Shown: piece after piece, positions 33,779 through 45,985 of the stretch | Layout of the letters: each line of letters begins with the position of its first letter | Numbering within the stretch: position 1 is the stretch's first letter | Assembly (NCBI GenBank): GCA_015179045.1 | Contig: WHUZ01000013.1 | Span: 1,054,001 to 1,118,000 of the forward strand | Reading direction: 5' to 3' | From: Kalaharituber pfeilii | Taxonomy: Eukaryota > Ascomycota > Pezizomycetes > Pezizales > Pezizaceae | DNA length: 64,000 nucleotides | The notes under the pieces: model-generated | What the model saw: only the letters and a program-made list of their open reading frames with translations | What the model was told of the DNA's origin: nothing | The model's database searches: none | Made by a program: the position numbers and the translations under genes

Positions 33779-36244
33779 CTATGCTTCCCTCTTAACCTTT
33801 ACTCGTGTATTGGGGTTTTCCACAGAATCCTGTATGTTCAATTCCTACTCGTGAGCACGGTAAATCGCTTAGCCAAGCCGTTCTCAACCTCCAGAAGGGA
33901 CAATATATATAAAATAAACAAAGGCAGAATTGTGGGATTACAGAAGCACATACCTCTGCTTTCCTCTTCACACTCTTTAAAATGGCCGCTATGTCCCCAA
34001 AATTCAGGTCTGGAGTACCACCTCGGCTTGTTGATCCACTTGTTCCAATAGGCAAAGCCGTAGTCGCACTTGATTTACTCTCACCGCCCTTTCCGGGCCC
34101 AGACTCGCTATAGCAGCTAGCATGATACACTTTTTGCCCGACCTTCATTGCATCCATCCATACCCACTCCTCCGCATCAGAATGCCAAGTTGTTTCAAAC
34201 TTCTCTTTACATACTGGGCACGTGAGGTTTGACGAAGTAGGATCATTCGGCACGGGGACATATTGCTCCTTAGCGGCCTTCTTTCTCTGCTCCGCAATTT
34301 CCGCAGAAGTACCAGTACTAATATTACTATTATTTGATGTAGACGATCGCTGCATCGACACCCCAATACCACTTTCAATAGTGGTATCGAGCTCATCTGT
34401 AGATTTTATCCAATCCTCTTCACCAACATACCAACTCCTATTCTGCGCACGCTTGATGGACTCGGCCATGCGCTGATGGACACGAAAGTGCCAGTCTAAG
34501 TGGGAAGCCTTCTCAGCCCTTCCCTGCTCGTTGTCAGCAAACCGACGAGCGCATGATGAACACTGATTTGGATAAGCCTCGTATAATAATGAAATAAGAT
34601 GAGGCCGTGGTCTGCGGGATATGTTAGTTGCAACATACTGTATATCACAAGGGATTTTCATACATTTTTAATGACGCAGTCTTGAGTTCGACGTCTATAG
34701 ATTTCCAATTGCTTGCGGGAGAGGCTGTAGCAGCTACCGGAGGTGGGGTGGACACTGTCGGTGTGGGAATAAGGCCACGCAGGAAAGGCGCCTGTGGTAT
34801 TACTGGCGGTGGAGGCGGAGGATGGACTGATAGGCTCGGTAATCCTGGAAGAAGCCCCGCGGATTGTAGGGACGCAAAGAGGGAAGCTGCATCACTTATT
34901 GCAGGCACTTGAGCTGGAGGCGTAGGCTGTGGTATTGTAACTTGTGATATCTGGGGGATCGGTACCGCGGGAGGTGGTGGTGTTGGTGCTGGTGCAAATT
35001 GACTTAATGATCCAGCCAATAATTGGGCCAGATTTGGGGCCTGCAGTGGCGCTGGCACCGGGACTGGAAGCTGAGGGATGGGAGCTGGGGGGGGCGGGGG
35101 AGGAGGCGGGGGACTTGGATTTGCCAACTTATACAGCTGGTCTTTGACCATGGCTAATTGAGCGGGCGGTAGTTGTTGGGTCTGAATTATGCTTTGAAGA
35201 TCTAGCAATGCTTTCAATCTTTTCTGTCCTTCTTCATCAAATGGATTCTCAGCAAAACGTTTCTTTGCAGTCTCAATTAGACTGGTTATATCACTATGTA
35301 ATGTTTCTACACTAGTGGGACTACCGGCCATTATAGGAAGGCCTGCCAGTGGCTGGGGCTGCGGTTGAAGATTTAAACCATGAGGTGGCTGGTTGTATAT
35401 ATTATGGACAGAAGAAGGCTGGGGAATCATGGGCTATAATCACGACGATATGTATGAGAATACGAACGCAAGGAAGGGAAGGGATAAGATTTATTCTATC
35501 ATCACGCACCGTGTTTCTGCTAAACGCTTCTGTTCCATTTCTTCCAAAATCAAAGCCTTGTTGCGGGGTCTGAGGGTAAGCAAGACTGGCCGGCGCAGGC
35601 TGAGGCGGAGTGCGATAAGGGGGTTGTGGGTGCGTTGGTAATCGATTGAAGTTCATCCGATCTTGCTGTTGTTTCATTTGTATCTGTTGGGCCTGTACTG
35701 CTGCAGTTCGCGCCTTGATAAGGGTTGCTTCAATTTTTCGTGTTATTTCAGATGGGAACACTGGAGCCGAAGATGGAGAGCCGGGTACAGGCTGCTTCCA
35801 CGTCTGTAACATCTCTTCTAGCTTCTTCCTGATAGGTTGATCCACAAGGGTATATGCGTCCATAAAAGTTCGGTATAAATTCCTGCCAAAGAAAAGGGTA
35901 TACGGCGTTCCAACATTCTTAACTATCGAGTCGAGTAGGTAAAGTGCAGGAAGTTTTCGGGAAGGGGCTGTCTGGATTGTCTGTCAGTAAAATCCCCAAA
36001 TCACGAGCGCTATGGAATACAATCGAAGAGAAGAATTATAGCAACTCAAACAAACGCGAAGATTCGCATAACTTACTTTATCTATGTGTTCTTCTATCAC
36101 CCTTGCTATTGCCTGGGCTGCATGTATATTCTCCTTTGCAATCACAGTTAGATTGCTTATTTCCAATCTGGAGTTGAAAGCCAGATCTTCTAATGAAGAC
36201 TTATAGTCCTCAGCTACCTCAGAGGGGGGGACGTTGCTAGACAT
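33779..36244 (-). CDS. PCF11: mRNA cleavage and termination factor Pcf11
   Basis: Pcf11 is a subunit of cleavage factor IA. It binds the phosphorylated C-terminal domain of RNA polymerase II and couples 3' processing to termination. Minus-strand exons are 36244-36077, 35971-35510, 35433-34664, 34611-33954 and 33829-33779, giving 702 residues. The CID domain (residues 1 to about 135) has DYKSSLEDLAFNSRLEISNL and LPALYLLDSIVKNVG. A Gln-rich segment QAQQIQMKQQQDRMN follows, then a long proline-rich region. Two C-terminal zinc fingers are visible: CSSCARRF with HLDWHFRVH, and CPVCKEKF with a final HASC. The Clp1-contact type segment EDWIKSTDEL lies between them. The last 16 residues (ending KVKREA) sit on a separate small exon. 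The protein is slightly longer than yeast Pcf11 (626). Confidence 0.95.
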
Positions 36245-37587
36245 CTTTCAAAGAGTCGTGTCGATTATGAGAATAGACAATGACAGAACGCGTGTAGACG
36301 ATTGACTAACGCAACAACACGCAGTACACAATTAAAGTACGACAGCTCCTTCTCTTGCTCTTTTCTTCTGCTTCTTTTTCTGTTTTTTTGCTTTGATTTA
36401 TTTTTATTTATTTTTTATTTTTTATTTATTATTATTATTATTTTTTTCTTTCCGTTTTCTTTTTCCTTTTTCTTTCTTTCTTTCTTTTTTTGTTTTTTGT
36501 TTTCCTTCTGGTCTCTTCTCTTTTCTTTTATAAGGATTGAAAGCCCTTTTCGATGGTATCTACCTATGTTCACTTCTGGAAGGCAAAGGAAAACACAAAA
36601 AAAACGCTCAGGTCTAGGTAAAGACGAGATCAGGTAGCTGAATTATATTCACTTCAGAAAGCAGGATTGGCCTTTCAGGCTGCTGCTTTTCTCAACGTCC
36701 GTTTGTCTTCTTTTCTTCCTTTCTTCTTTTCTGCTTTTCCCTCTCTTATCCAGGACAAGTGTGGAAACGATCAATAGCTTGCTAAGACACCGGCGACCCC
36801 TTTCCTCCCAAAGTGAACAAAGCAAGCAACGACAGTCGGGAAGACTACCGGAGAGATTGAAACTTCTGTCGCTATGCGAAGGGTATGCTGGCGTGAGATA
36901 GTATGGAAGTTAGTGAGGATGATTGAGAGAGGAAGAAAAGGCCGGAAGATGCATTGGCAATGGAAGTGCGAGGAGCCGTTTGAGTTTTAAGTTGCCGTGG
37001 CTTGTTGTTAGCCTGAACTCACTGTGGCACCTGTGGCGCATCACACTTTGTCATTAGGTTTTACACAACTGTACCATAGAATTATGCCATGGCACTGAGA
37101 CCGACAGCCCAAAAGGTGAAGTCCGCCGAGTACTGGCGTCTAAGACGCACAGGCGTCTGCTGGAGCAAGGCTACAGCGCAGCCTGCAGATGAGAGAGGGG
37201 CTCACAAAAGCAAGTCAAGCGTTCCCCTACTGTTTTCCATATGTTAGGCAGGCTTGAATGTGGGTGTCTGCTCTCACGTGAGCTGCACAAATGCTACAAG
37301 TACTCATGACCCCAGCTCGCGGCGACGGGCATCTGATTGGTTGCGTGCCGATGCCCGGCCAAAACGGTAATAGAGGGACGAAAAAAGTTCCACAGTTTGC
37401 CTGGGAAAATTTTATGCGCAGTTGGAGGATACAAAGACTAGGTTGCCAGCAATTGCGGTTCACTGGCGCTTCTCCCCTCTTTTTGACAACGCCCTCGACA
37501 GTCTCTGCATCCTAACCACCTCCTGCCGAAAAACCTTTCCCCAGCCCAAGTTTCCGCAGGTTGCAAACTCGAACAAGCATCTCATAA
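36245..37587. promoter_or_regulatory. Divergent promoter region between PCF11 and GGC1
   Basis: About 1.3 kb between two genes that point away from each other. It has a strong T-rich tract at 36350-36530 (TTTATTATTATTATTATTTT and similar) and more mixed sequence towards GGC1. No gene is supported; frames at 37290-37520 overlap the likely GGC1 5' leader. Confidence 0.45.
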
Positions 37588-38805
37588 ATGGCCCACGCTG
37601 CTCACACCGCATCTGCCAAAGATGTCAAGAAGGAGTCTACTACCGCGAGATTGCTAGGCTCAGGTATGAATCAGAATATCCAAAACACAATTATATTCTG
37701 AAGAAATGACACCCTAATTTAATAACCCAGGTGCTGCTGGTATTTCTGAGTTGGCTGTTTTCCATCCGGTATAGAGTTCCCTACCCACCTTCCGTTCGAA
37801 CATCTGATGCTAACTGGTACCCGTATTAGGTCGACACAATTGCAAAGCGCTTGATGAGCAATTCTACCAAGGTCACATCAGTGTCTCAATTCAATGCAGT
37901 GATATTCAAGGAGTATACCCACTCTCCTGTAGCTAGCAAGTTCTTTTCTCTCTTTCCAGGATTAGGATACGCTGCTGGTTACAAGGTATTCCTCCCGAGT
38001 GGGCATGCGCCATCCGTGTAACAAGTTTCTCACATCTACGCAGGTATTGCAACGAGTCTACAAATATGGTGGACAGCCTTTCGTAAGGGATTACCTCGGC
38101 AAGAATCATGGGGATAAGTTCGACAATGCATTCGGGAGAGGAACTGGCAAAGCTATTATGCATGCAACTGCTGGAAGGTAGGTCACGATGAATTTGGAAA
38201 TATATCTGAGGATATGCTGAATGGTGGGGGACAGCTTAATCGGTATTGGTGAAATTATTCTTCTGCCTCTTGATGTCCTTAAAATCAAGAGACAAACCAA
38301 CCCAGATGCATTCCGCGGGCGTGGTTTATTCAAGATTGTCAAAGACGAGGGTTTTGGGCTTTATCGAGGATGGGGTTGGACTGCAGCTAGAAACGCTCCC
38401 GGAAGTTTCGCCGTAAGTTCTTCAGGTGTTCGTTATTGAATATGTTTGCTTAATTGCATTTCACAGTTATTCGGTGGTTCTGCGTTTGCCAAAGAATACC
38501 TGTTCAATCTCTCCGACTATAACAAGGCCTCATGGTATCAAAACTTCATTGCTTCGATTGCCGGTGCTTCTGCTTCATTGATAGTTTCTGCTCCATTGGA
38601 TGTCGTTAAGACAAGGATTCAGAACAGGAACTTTGAAAACCCAGAGAGCGGCTTGAGAATCGTCGCGAAAATGATGAAGAACGAAGGCCCAACCGCGTTC
38701 TTCAAAGGATTAACACCGAAGCTCCTGATGACAGGTCCAAAGCTTGTCTTCTCTTTCTGGCTGGCACAAACCCTCATTCCGGCGTTCGATAAGATGTTGC
38801 CTTAG
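37588..38805 (+). CDS. GGC1: Mitochondrial GTP/GDP carrier
   Basis: Inner-membrane carrier that exchanges GTP for GDP; in yeast (Ggc1/Yhm1) it also affects mitochondrial iron. Exons are 37588-37663, 37731-37768 (38 nt), 37830-37985, 38044-38177, 38235-38412 and 38467-38805, giving 306 residues. It has three carrier repeats with the PX(D/E)XX(K/R) motifs FHPVDTIAKR, LPLDVLKIKR and APLDVVKTR. Family-specific stretches include FPGLGYAAGYKVLQRVYKYG, TAGSLIGIGEIILLPLDVLK, RGWGWTAARNAPGSFALFGG and TRIQNRNFENPESGLRIV. The short N-terminus is polar (AHAAHTASAKDVKKEST). No break or odd residue was seen. Confidence 0.97.
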
Positions 38806-39267
38806 AGCATCACCCGGTATCTCATAATTGCGACCTCTTCTCTTTATGCAGGGCAGCATAGTGGTGGTAATTAAGCGAAATGCGCCTCCTTTATAAGAAT
38901 ATCTCTTCTCTTTCTTAGCACCCAGCATTTTGTAGGATAGGTTAGACATTTCTTTGGTATTTGTCTGTTGCTTCTGGATTTTCTGTTCACGGGATGTTAT
39001 CAGATTGTTATGCCATGAATTGTATATAGATTAAAATTTCGATTCCAAACGTCAGCGTGTTGATTTGCATACATAGTGGCATAACTCTCGAGCGATGAGG
39101 CAGCTTTTTTGTCTCAGGAAGCAGACGGCATAACAACCGTTCAGTCGTTTACCACATTAAAATGGTGAGCTGTTGCTGACTAGAGCACTAGCTTGGCACC
39201 TGCGCCAAGGTACCAAACGTCATGCTACCAATGTCCCATGCCACCCTGCCACCTCCATCTTAGGGAA
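38806..39267. other. Intergenic region between GGC1 and the hydrolase gene
   Basis: About 460 bp holding the GGC1 3' UTR and the 5' region of the hydrolase gene. No repeat or gene is seen. Confidence 0.45.
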
Positions 39268-42200
39268 ATGCGAGCCTCTCTTCTCCCACAGTTCCTCCTC
39301 GCTCCGTATACATCTCCGGCCAATTTCTTGCAGCCACCGGTGACTCCAGGTTGCGAAGCTGGCTCTATCCAGATATCGAGAACCTGGCAAGTACTAGGGC
39401 CATTCCAGATTGGGACTAGGGGTATGTTAGAGCTTCAGTCTACCCCATGAATATGCTAACAATGAAAGCAGAAGCTGAGTGGGGAGCGGACCCGCTCAAA
39501 TACCATGGAGGCTTCCAAAATATACCCTTTAACGCCACAGCAACCTTTAAAAGCTCTCTTGCGACCAATGGTATTGTGAATTGGAGCGTAGCACAATTTA
39601 GCCCCTATATTGACAAATCCGGATCGGGGACTATCACCATTGGATTCAATTCAACTATTGTGGATTGGGACTTCCTTCGATCAATATATGGATGGTCTGG
39701 GACACAATTTCAAGCATGGGCTCGTGGGAGTTTGTTGGTTTGTCCTGGGCCTTCCCAGCGAAAGTCGAAAGCGGTTGGCTCGGATATCAGAGTACCAGTA
39801 AACCTACACATCTCACCAGTATTAGAGTATTTTCTTGATAAAAAACCTTACTATGGTGGTGATATGTACGGCTACCGCAGAGCTCCAGCGGTCCCACACC
39901 TTACCCCGGGAGTGAACTATACATTGGATATCAGGATAACTCATGACATACGAGCATTTGGGGGCGGAATGCCTCCTGCTTTAGAGGTTTTTGTTGAGAT
40001 TAGTATGGGTGAAGACGGGATGGGGCTCGTTGCAGAGCCGAAAAAGGCAGTTGTCCCTGATATAGTAATGGGAATGATAGCTGGAGAGGGTTGGGCGAGT
40101 TTACCGGTGAGGAATGAGAGGTTCAAGGACTGGATCGAGATATTGAAGGTCGCGTCCGTGAGAAGTGTAGATCCCCAAACTTGTTCTTTCAACTGTAGCT
40201 ATCTAATACAGGCTATGAGCCTAGGGAACGGATATTCATCAGCAAGATGCGAAAGCTCCAGTACAACTCGCTCCTGGTCAATCCCGGCCACTTGTGTTTC
40301 GTATCACGAAGGTACCGTTCAATGCTACGAGCATCGAACTACTCATTCAGTATCGCCTGCGGGATTCAGACGAGATTAGTAATCTATTAACCCTATTGGC
40401 GCTTACTACAGTACAATCCCTCTTTGATACACATATCTTTACCTATCGCCATCCTTCTGGAATAGTCTCATACGCCGCACTTCGTCCACCGTCCCAAAAT
40501 GCAACCTGTCCGGCTTCTCCAGATAAAAAAATACCAATTTTATTAAGCCTACATGGTGCCGGTGTGGATGTCCATTGGGATCTGGCTAAGGAAGCTTACA
40601 AAGAGATGCCAAACCTCTGCGCCTGGCTACTTTTTCCACAAGGTGTAACACTTTGGAGTGGTGATGACTGGCGTAAGTAATCATCATGTGCTGAGATATC
40701 CAGCAAGCTCCACGCTAATATACCACACAAAAATAGATCTATGGGGTTGGGCTGATGTTGAAGCCGCTATATTTGCTATACCCCACTGGATTCGTTCCAT
40801 TGGCTGGAGTAGACAATCTGTGGATACCCACAAATTGGTAGTCACTGGCCACTCAAATGGCGGCCAAGGTACTTGGTATGCCTTAACACATAACAGTGAC
40901 AAGATTATAGCGGCAATACCTCTTTCTGGATACCTATCTATACCTGGTATTGGTCACTTTAATATAGAGACACGAGGCTTCCTGTAACTTACATACGCAT
41001 AGCATATGTGCCTTATCACATGTGGCATGAAGCCGACGCGAAAAAAATTGGACTTGTCCTGGCTGCAATGAATCCATACCGGCATGAATTACTCGTTGAA
41101 AACTGTGTCGGCACCCCCGTAATGCAAGGACATGGACAGTTGGATGACAACGTACCTGCTTTTCATTCTCGAAGAATGCGGCTTCTTTCTTCTGAAGCTG
41201 GGTTGGATACCGATTATATCGAGTTTCCTGGAAGAGCACATTGGTAATTTGCCAGAATATTCTGTCTAATATAGCCCAGCTAATCTTATAAAAAAAGGTG
41301 GGACGGTGTCATGACTGATGGCGATATACCCTCTTTTTTGAATTACTATATTGATGCTAAGCCGGAAATCCCGGTATTACCCTCAGCTTTCAGGATTGTC
41401 ATTGCCAATCCTGCTGATATGGGGGCAAGAGGAGGAATAATTGTTGAACAGCTGCACGTTTATGACCAGTTCGTCTAATGTATAGAATCTGCCATATCGT
41501 TCAGGTGCTTACGTCTTCACAGGATAGGGAAAATTGATGTTGAGAGAAAAGGCGAACTCTGGGAAATAAAGACGCAAAATATTCGAAAATGGCGTTTTGG
41601 TCCGCCAAGGCCTGGACTTGGTCAACCAAAATCGGTTATTATTGACAACCAACCATTCGCAAGTTTAGATGATACGAAATATGCGTTCAAGATGTCAAAT
41701 GGACGCTGGACTGTAAGAAGCAAATAAATCCAAGCATAATGCCCTCACTAATAATTTTTCTAGAAAGTCGATTGTGCGCCACTCTTGTACGAGAGAACTG
41801 CGGACCAGATGGGCGCGTTAGATGCGATCTTTCAAACAAAATCTGGATTCCAAATAGTGCTTCCTACAATTGGTCAAAGGAAGAGTTATCATGAAGCACT
41901 TGCAGTAGAAATCTCAAGGAATCTATTTCAATATTATGGAGCGGATTCTGTCATAATTTCTGAAGAGAGTGGATTGTGTTCTCAGGGTAACTACATTCTG
42001 CTCAACCTGACGAACTCAACTATGTGTGAGCCCGGCATTACCGTCGAATTTCCGGTAACTATTTTCGGTGATACCCTTTCTATCAAGAATAAATATGGGA
42101 GAAACAAAACCTATTCCGCCCAGCCCGGGTTGGGCGCGATTTTTTTGAAGCCAGTGGGTGAGCACAGCTTAGCAATTGTTATATGGGGTGTTGATGAGGA

Positions 42201-42360
42201 AGGTCTACGAGGAGCTGCACGCTTACTACCTTTGCGTACTGGAGTTGGGCAGCCCAATCTCATTGTGATAGGAAGAGAAGCTGGTTGGAAAGGGGTGGGT
42301 GGGGTAATGGCGATGGCCATGTTCGATTCGGAATGGAAAATCCAGGATGGATTCTTCTGA
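39268..42360 (+). pseudogene. Large secreted-type alpha/beta hydrolase (esterase/peptidase-like), frame broken in two places
   Basis: Exons are read as 39268-39421, 39472 to about 40205, 40212-40672, 40737-40946, 41003-41243, 41298 to about 41475, about 41523-41712 and 41764-42360, about 900 residues. The N-terminus MRASLLPQFLLAPY could be a signal peptide. An N-terminal beta-rich part (IQISRTWQVLGPFQIGTR) precedes an alpha/beta-hydrolase core: LSLHGAGVDVHWD, GHSNGG with the nucleophile Ser, GHGQLDDNVP with a likely acid Asp, and GRAHWWDG with the catalytic His. N-glycosylation sequons are frequent. Near 40285-40295 the frame of NPGHL does not run into the following FRITKVPFN; one base seems to be missing. 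Near 41475-41523 no GT-AG intron joins VEQLHVYDQ to IGKIDVERKG in frame. Catalytic residues are intact. It may be a recent pseudogene, or a working gene with assembly errors. The substrate is unknown. Confidence 0.75.
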
Positions 42361-43209
42361 GTGGAGGCGAAAACATCTTTAGACCTACTTGATGCATGGT
42401 TATGTAGGTGTATACTTTGAATTTCATTGTTGTTGGTTAGGCGGTGCTGCAGTCTCTGCTTATCTTGAGGATAAGTTGCAAGATAGCCCCTTGGTATTTG
42501 CTCTCCCATCATAATTACTTTCTCTATCGAGGCATGATGGTTCCTCTCCCCATCTTGGTATGATAGATTCTTTCCCCATCTCGGCATGATAATTCCTCTC
42601 CCCAATGATAGCCCCACTGTCCTGCTATGATGGTACCTTGTCTCTAGTATGATAGTCCTTCTCTCTCAGCTCGATAGTTTCAGTTCCCGGAATGATGGCT
42701 TCTCTCCTGATATCCATGCAAGGATCTCGCAGCTCTCGGCAAAACATCTCCCAACTTGAGTGAGAGCATGCATGAACATCAGTGCTTATGCTGCAGTAGC
42801 TGAGCTATCCTCACACCTAATCCAAGGCTGAGTATGCTGGATCCTGCTTCCTTCTTAAAGCGTCGCCCTAGGTTCAGTGTTAGTCCCTGGGTTCCCATGG
42901 GCCCCCTTCTTAATGCCGTATTACCGCCGTCGCAGCCCTCCCATGAAGGCACTATTACAGAGAAGCTCAATACCTATGTTTATTGATACAGGCCTCCACC
43001 ATCTCACTCTTCTGCTCCTCCTTCTCTACTCACCCTGACGCCAGCCTACTAAAACCCCCTTCTCTCCTGCACAACATCCTCCCTCATTCTCTCACCTGGT
43101 ATCATATCATTTGGTCTTCCACTGCACTACGATTGTCTTCTGTTCGTGCTGTTTTATTCTCATTTCTCCATTCAAAAAATAGTTATCAAAGACAATAAAG
43201 TCGACGGAT
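42361..43209. other. Intergenic region with a degenerate tandem repeat
   Basis: About 850 bp between the hydrolase and Puf genes. The first half contains the degenerate repeat listed separately. The second half (42930-43200) is pyrimidine-rich and probably holds the Puf promoter. A possible tRNA A box (GGATAGCTCAG on the minus strand near 42798-42812) lacks a matching T loop. Confidence 0.45.
42500..42715 (+). repeat. Degenerate tandem repeat, units of about 25-35 bp
   Basis: The words ATGATGG or ATGATAG followed by TTCCTCTCCCCA-like pyrimidines recur about seven times with variable spacing (for example GCATGATGGTTCCTCTCCCC, GTATGATAGATTCTTTCCCC and GCATGATAATTCCTCTCCCC). Units have diverged, so this is an old array. 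Confidence 0.7.
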
Positions 43210-45985
43210 ATGACAGCCATCGAAGGAACCAGTCTACAGGGAAACTTCACTTTATGTGAAGACCTCCCTGGAGAAATACTATCTTCAAGGCTTCAAGGCG
43301 TTAGTAATCTGTTCAAATTTCTGGGATGTTGGACTGACAGATTCGCTTAGACTCATAATAGCTCTTCTACGGCCGAACGTGGAGCATCAGAGACTTCACA
43401 TTCACTCAATAGAGCTGAAGAGATTTCTCCTGATTTTCAGCAGTATCACTTGGAAGTTTGTAGCCCTGACTATCTAGCATACTAAAAGAATCCATCTGAT
43501 GGTTTACAGAAGGGAACTTCGGAGAAGCCTGAACAAAACAACTCTGTGAATAATAAAGGTGAAACTGGATCTTTACTTGAGCCACTGCTTGCACGACTTA
43601 AAGACAACTCGGGCACCCACGAGAAGCAAAAGCAGCAGCATACTCAAGCCAAACTGAAAGGATCTATTCGTTTACGGGGGTTAACGGACCCAATTTATAA
43701 TACTGTGGGCAACATCTCAACAGAAACTGGAAATGGGAATACGAGCCCTCTTACTGATATTGCTGGATCTATGAGTGATAATTCTGACATGTTCGTCTAT
43801 AAGTCTGTCACAGGGATGCAAGAAGCTTCACGTCTGGGAGCACAAGTGTCTGGGAAGCATCAGGGGATGGGAGATGAACGCAATAGTACCAAGCTCGCAA
43901 AGCATACACTCGATCGGTCTAACCGCGAGGAGATTAATGAACAGACTATTACCAACCTCCAAAGAGCCCTTAGTAACACCAACCCACGGTCCCCGATGGT
44001 CCGTCCTGACGCTTGGCCATTTGATGATCCTACAGTTGACTCCTCTGATGCACAAGATACAATTTCATCCAATTACAATAGACAAGCAACTATTTGGGGC
44101 ACTGCTAATAAGCCCAACCTTACACAGCTACCGGCGATGCCCTTACCGTCGCCAGCGGAGATTAAATTCACAAACCCTATCTCCCGTACAAGCTCTATGG
44201 ATCATGGAGATTATTTTGGACCAAATAGAGGTGGATGGGGTAGCAACAGACGCAGCTCCTCATTGCAGCCCGGGCCTGCGGGGCCGCCTGTTACTGTCGA
44301 GCCGCGCATGTACAGTCGCCGTCCATCCTTCAACTCCAGTTTTGCTAGAACTTCCTTCGATTATAGCGTCCAAGGTCACCAGACATCCCCGAGTACTAGT
44401 TATACTCCTAGCCCAATTGGAACACCTTTATCTCCAACCGCAACCGAATTCACAGCACCCAGTGCTACTAGTGCTGCTGTGTGGAACTCTCATGGGCATG
44501 TAAGTTAACTTAGCTTTTACCTACCTCATAAACAATATGCTTACATGACTTATCAGGATGCTTCGACTGCTCAACAAACATATGTATCGACTATTGAACC
44601 CCTCAACTATAGGCGGCTACTGGAGCGAAGTGTCAATTGCAATTGGAAATATATTGTGGACAAAATTGTCTGTAACAATGACCAACAGGCTTCTATTTTT
44701 CTACAACAGAAATTGAAGATTGGTACTCCGGAGCAGAAACATGCCATTGTGGATGCAATCGTCAGTCAAGCCTATCCACTCATGGTGAATCGCTTTGGAA
44801 ATTTTCTTGTCCAGCGTTGTTTTGAACATGGAACTCCAGAGCAGATTGATGGCATTGCAAATGCCATCCGTGGCAATACCCTTGCTTTAAGTATGGATGC
44901 CTTTGGTTGTCATGTTGTACAAAAGGCCCTCGATTGTGTGAACGAGGAGTTCAAGGCGACTATGGTTAGTGAACTGCTTAGGCGTATTCCCGAGACTGTC
45001 ATTCACAGATGTGAGTTCAATCCAGTCCTCGTAACGTGTGTCTAATATACTAACACAAGTGCAGATGCTTGTCATGTGAGTTTATTCTATGACTCCAAGA
45101 CAGTAATTTATGCGAAATGCTGACGTGCAGTAGGTTTGGCAAAAATTGTTTGAACTTCGCTGGGTGGATGCACCTCCCCAAATCATGAAGTATGTGAATG
45201 AAGCTTTACGTGGAAGGTGGAGTGAGGTTGCGCTGGGTGAAACTGGAAGCTTGGTAGTCCAGAATATCTTCGAAAATTGCCTTGAAGAAGACAAGGTACG
45301 TGAGTGATATAGAACACTATAACTTGACTAATGCTGGCCTTCTTCATAGCGCCCCTGCATCAGCGAGGTATTAGCAAGTATTGATTTGATTGCTCATGGA
45401 CAATTTGGGAACTGGTGTATCCAGCACATTTGGTGTGTAGCTTACTCACATGCAATTGTTGGCCTGTTCACTTGGCTAACCCTCTGGCCATCTGACAGTG
45501 AGCACGGCGCTCCAGCGGATCGAAGCAGGGCAATAGATGTTGTGATTCATAATGCTCCTGAGTATAGTATGGATCAATATGCGTCAAAGGTAGTTGAGAA
45601 ATGTCTCAAAATTGGAGGTGCCGAATTTTTAGACAGATATCTAGACCGAGTTTGTGAGGGTCGCCCAGATAGACCCAGAATCCCATTGATCGACAGTAAG
45701 TTCATTTTATTGTCTTTTATCTGACTTGACTGACCACATCCAGTTGCAAGTGACCAATACGGAAACTATTTGGTACAATGGATTCTCCAACATGCTTCCG
45801 CGACGCATCGCGAACAAGTTGCCTCCCACATTCGAAAACATATGGTGTCCTTACGAGGAAGTAAATTTGGTTCTCGCGTGGGAATGCTTTGTTGCAACCC
45901 TATTTATACCAGAGCAGGTACTGGCAGCCCCCATACTGGCGCTCCTACAACTGCAGCCCGTTTCAATAGGTATGGATTCAGATGA
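43210..45985 (+). CDS. Puf (Pumilio-family) RNA-binding protein
   Basis: Binds 3' UTRs of specific mRNAs and controls their stability or translation. Exons are 43210-43299, 43351-43455, 43510-44499, 44557-45010, 45065-45075 (11 nt), 45134-45295, 45350-45432, 45499-45695 and 45744-45985, all in phase, giving 777 residues. Residues 1 to about 395 are polar and Ser/Asn-rich. The C-terminal Puf repeats include FGNFLVQRCFEHG, FGCHVVQKALDC, YACHVWQKLFELRW, TGSLVVQNIFENC, FGNWCIQHICEHG, YASKVVEKCLKIGG and YGNYLVQWILQHA. The unusual VWQKLFELRW repeat places it nearer the fission-yeast SPAC6G9.14-type Puf proteins than Puf3 (from memory of the family). The 11 nt exon supplies ACH and completes the Tyr codon of the YACHVWQK repeat, so it is needed to keep the RNA-binding helix. 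It ends RFNRYGFR. Confidence 0.92.

Noticed and set aside
42790..42860. tRNA-like A box (GGATAGCTCAG on the minus strand)
   Set aside because: No T-loop sequence GGTTCNANNCC occurs at the right distance and no cloverleaf could be drawn.
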